Below, one piece after another: positions 5,476-5,946 of a stretch of DNA of 5,946 nucleotides; position 1 is the first letter of the stretch; each line of letters begins with the position of its first letter. Under the pieces are notes generated by a model. The model was given only the letters and a program-made list of their open reading frames with translations. It was not told the origin of the DNA and made no database searches. The translations under genes were made by a program, and so were the position numbers. The DNA is taken from NCBI GenBank assembly GCA_030152425.1, contig JASLJP010000264.1:1-5946 (forward strand), in the 5' to 3' direction. This DNA comes from Aquirhabdus sp. GTDB lineage: Bacteria > Pseudomonadota > Gammaproteobacteria > Pseudomonadales > Moraxellaceae.

Positions 5476-5946
5476 GGGCAGTCCCCTTTTTCAATGCGGC
5501 AGGAATGGCGCGCGCCAAGGCCGCAGGACTGGCACCGGTCATACGCAGCAGCTCCAGCTCCAGTTCCGGCACGATATGGGCAGTGAGTCCCAGCTCCAGC
5601 TTCGACTCGTCGCCGGAGATCAGGCGCTCGCCTTGCTGCAGGGCAATCATCGCCCAGCGCAGATGGGCATACACTTCCCAGAAATAGACCGCAGCGGCAT
5701 CGACTTTGCTACCCGACACCTGCTCATAGCCGGCATACAGCGCGGCACGCGAGCCGACGCCGCCTGCCTCGTTGTCTTCTTTGCCAAAGCGCCAGCAGCG
5801 CGCGCAGAACCAGCCGAGATCCTCATGCGGATCCGACCATGCGGCAAACTCCCAATCCAGCACGGCGGTCAGCTCGCCCTGATGCACGAGATAGTTGCCG
5901 GTGCGCAGATCACGATGGGTCAGCACCACGCGTTGATTACTCGGTT
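5465..5946 (-). CDS. Phosphotransferase-family (APH/ACAD10-like) protein, 3' part
   Basis: The last 159 codons of an aminoglycoside-phosphotransferase-fold protein are present; the gene continues past the right edge. A GTG at 5929 is not a true start, because the frame is open upstream and the conserved domain is already under way. The kinase signature is intact: the Brenner motif H-R-D-L-R-T-G-N (residues 10-17 of the visible part) with catalytic D12 and N17, then VLDWEF with the metal-binding D30, and SDPHEDLGWFC as in the ACAD10/acyl-CoA dehydrogenase-associated branch. In human ACAD10/11 a kinase of this fold phosphorylates 4-hydroxyacyl-CoAs for their breakdown; a similar role in fatty-acid catabolism is an inference here. 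True antibiotic resistance is unlikely given the subgroup and the DUF6285 partner. The C-terminus (helical, ending KKGTAHAY) overlaps the DUF6285 start. Confidence 0.86.
   Translation of the reverse strand, partial: PSNQRVVLTHRDLRTGNYLVHQGELTAVLDWEFAAWSDPHEDLGWFCARCWRFGKEDNEAGGVGSRAALYAGYEQVSGSKVDAAAVYFWEVYAHLRWAMIALQQGERLISGDESKLELGLTAHIVPELELELLRMTGASPAALARAIPAALKKGTAHAY

Noticed and set aside
5465..5946. Aminoglycoside resistance gene
   Set aside because: The fold is shared, but the SDPHEDLGWFC pattern and the overlapping DUF6285 gene place it with acyl-CoA-dehydrogenase-associated phosphotransferases.

Overview
The window looks like an ordinary chromosomal stretch from a gammaproteobacterium with moderate-to-high G+C. 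The lipase is of the Pseudomonas/Burkholderia secreted type, the hydrolase has a classical Gram-negative lipoprotein signal, and the intrinsic terminators and purine-rich ribosome-binding sites fit Pseudomonadales or a close relative. This placement rests on protein style alone, and I cannot name a genus.

All six supported genes lie on the minus strand, so transcription runs from the right edge to the left edge. From right to left they are: (1) the 3' part of an aminoglycoside-phosphotransferase-fold kinase of the acyl-CoA-dehydrogenase-associated (ACAD10-like) type, whose 5' end is outside the window. (2) A DUF6285-like protein whose start overlaps the kinase stop by 11 bases, so the two are an operon; a strong hairpin terminator follows. 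(3) A 301-base non-coding stretch (4797-5097) with that terminator, a perfect 15-bp dyad and a TATAAT promoter element. (4) A Crp/Fnr-family regulator. (5) An Mpo1/DUF962 membrane protein. (6) A 560-residue lipoprotein hydrolase of the CocE/X-Pro dipeptidyl-peptidase type. (7) A secreted triacylglycerol lipase with a complete catalytic triad, disulfide pair and calcium site, closed by an intrinsic terminator. (8) A 69-residue protein of unknown function with its own candidate promoter.

The theme is lipid and ester breakdown: a secreted lipase, a surface or periplasmic lipoprotein hydrolase, an Mpo1-like protein (a family linked to alpha-oxidation of 2-hydroxy fatty acids) and a kinase-like protein usually found beside acyl-CoA dehydrogenases. 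That they work together is inference. Only the kinase/DUF6285 pair is tightly coupled; the others are separated by 130-300 bases and probably have their own promoters.

I found no mobile element, CRISPR array, tRNA, rRNA or clear new system. The most interesting signals are in the intergenic regions: paired GGTGACC dyads at the regulator promoter, a tandem TATAAAGYGAAG repeat before the lipoprotein gene, and a dyad plus AT-rich leader before the lipase. The lipase also lacks an adjacent foldase gene and has an extra N-terminal cysteine pair.
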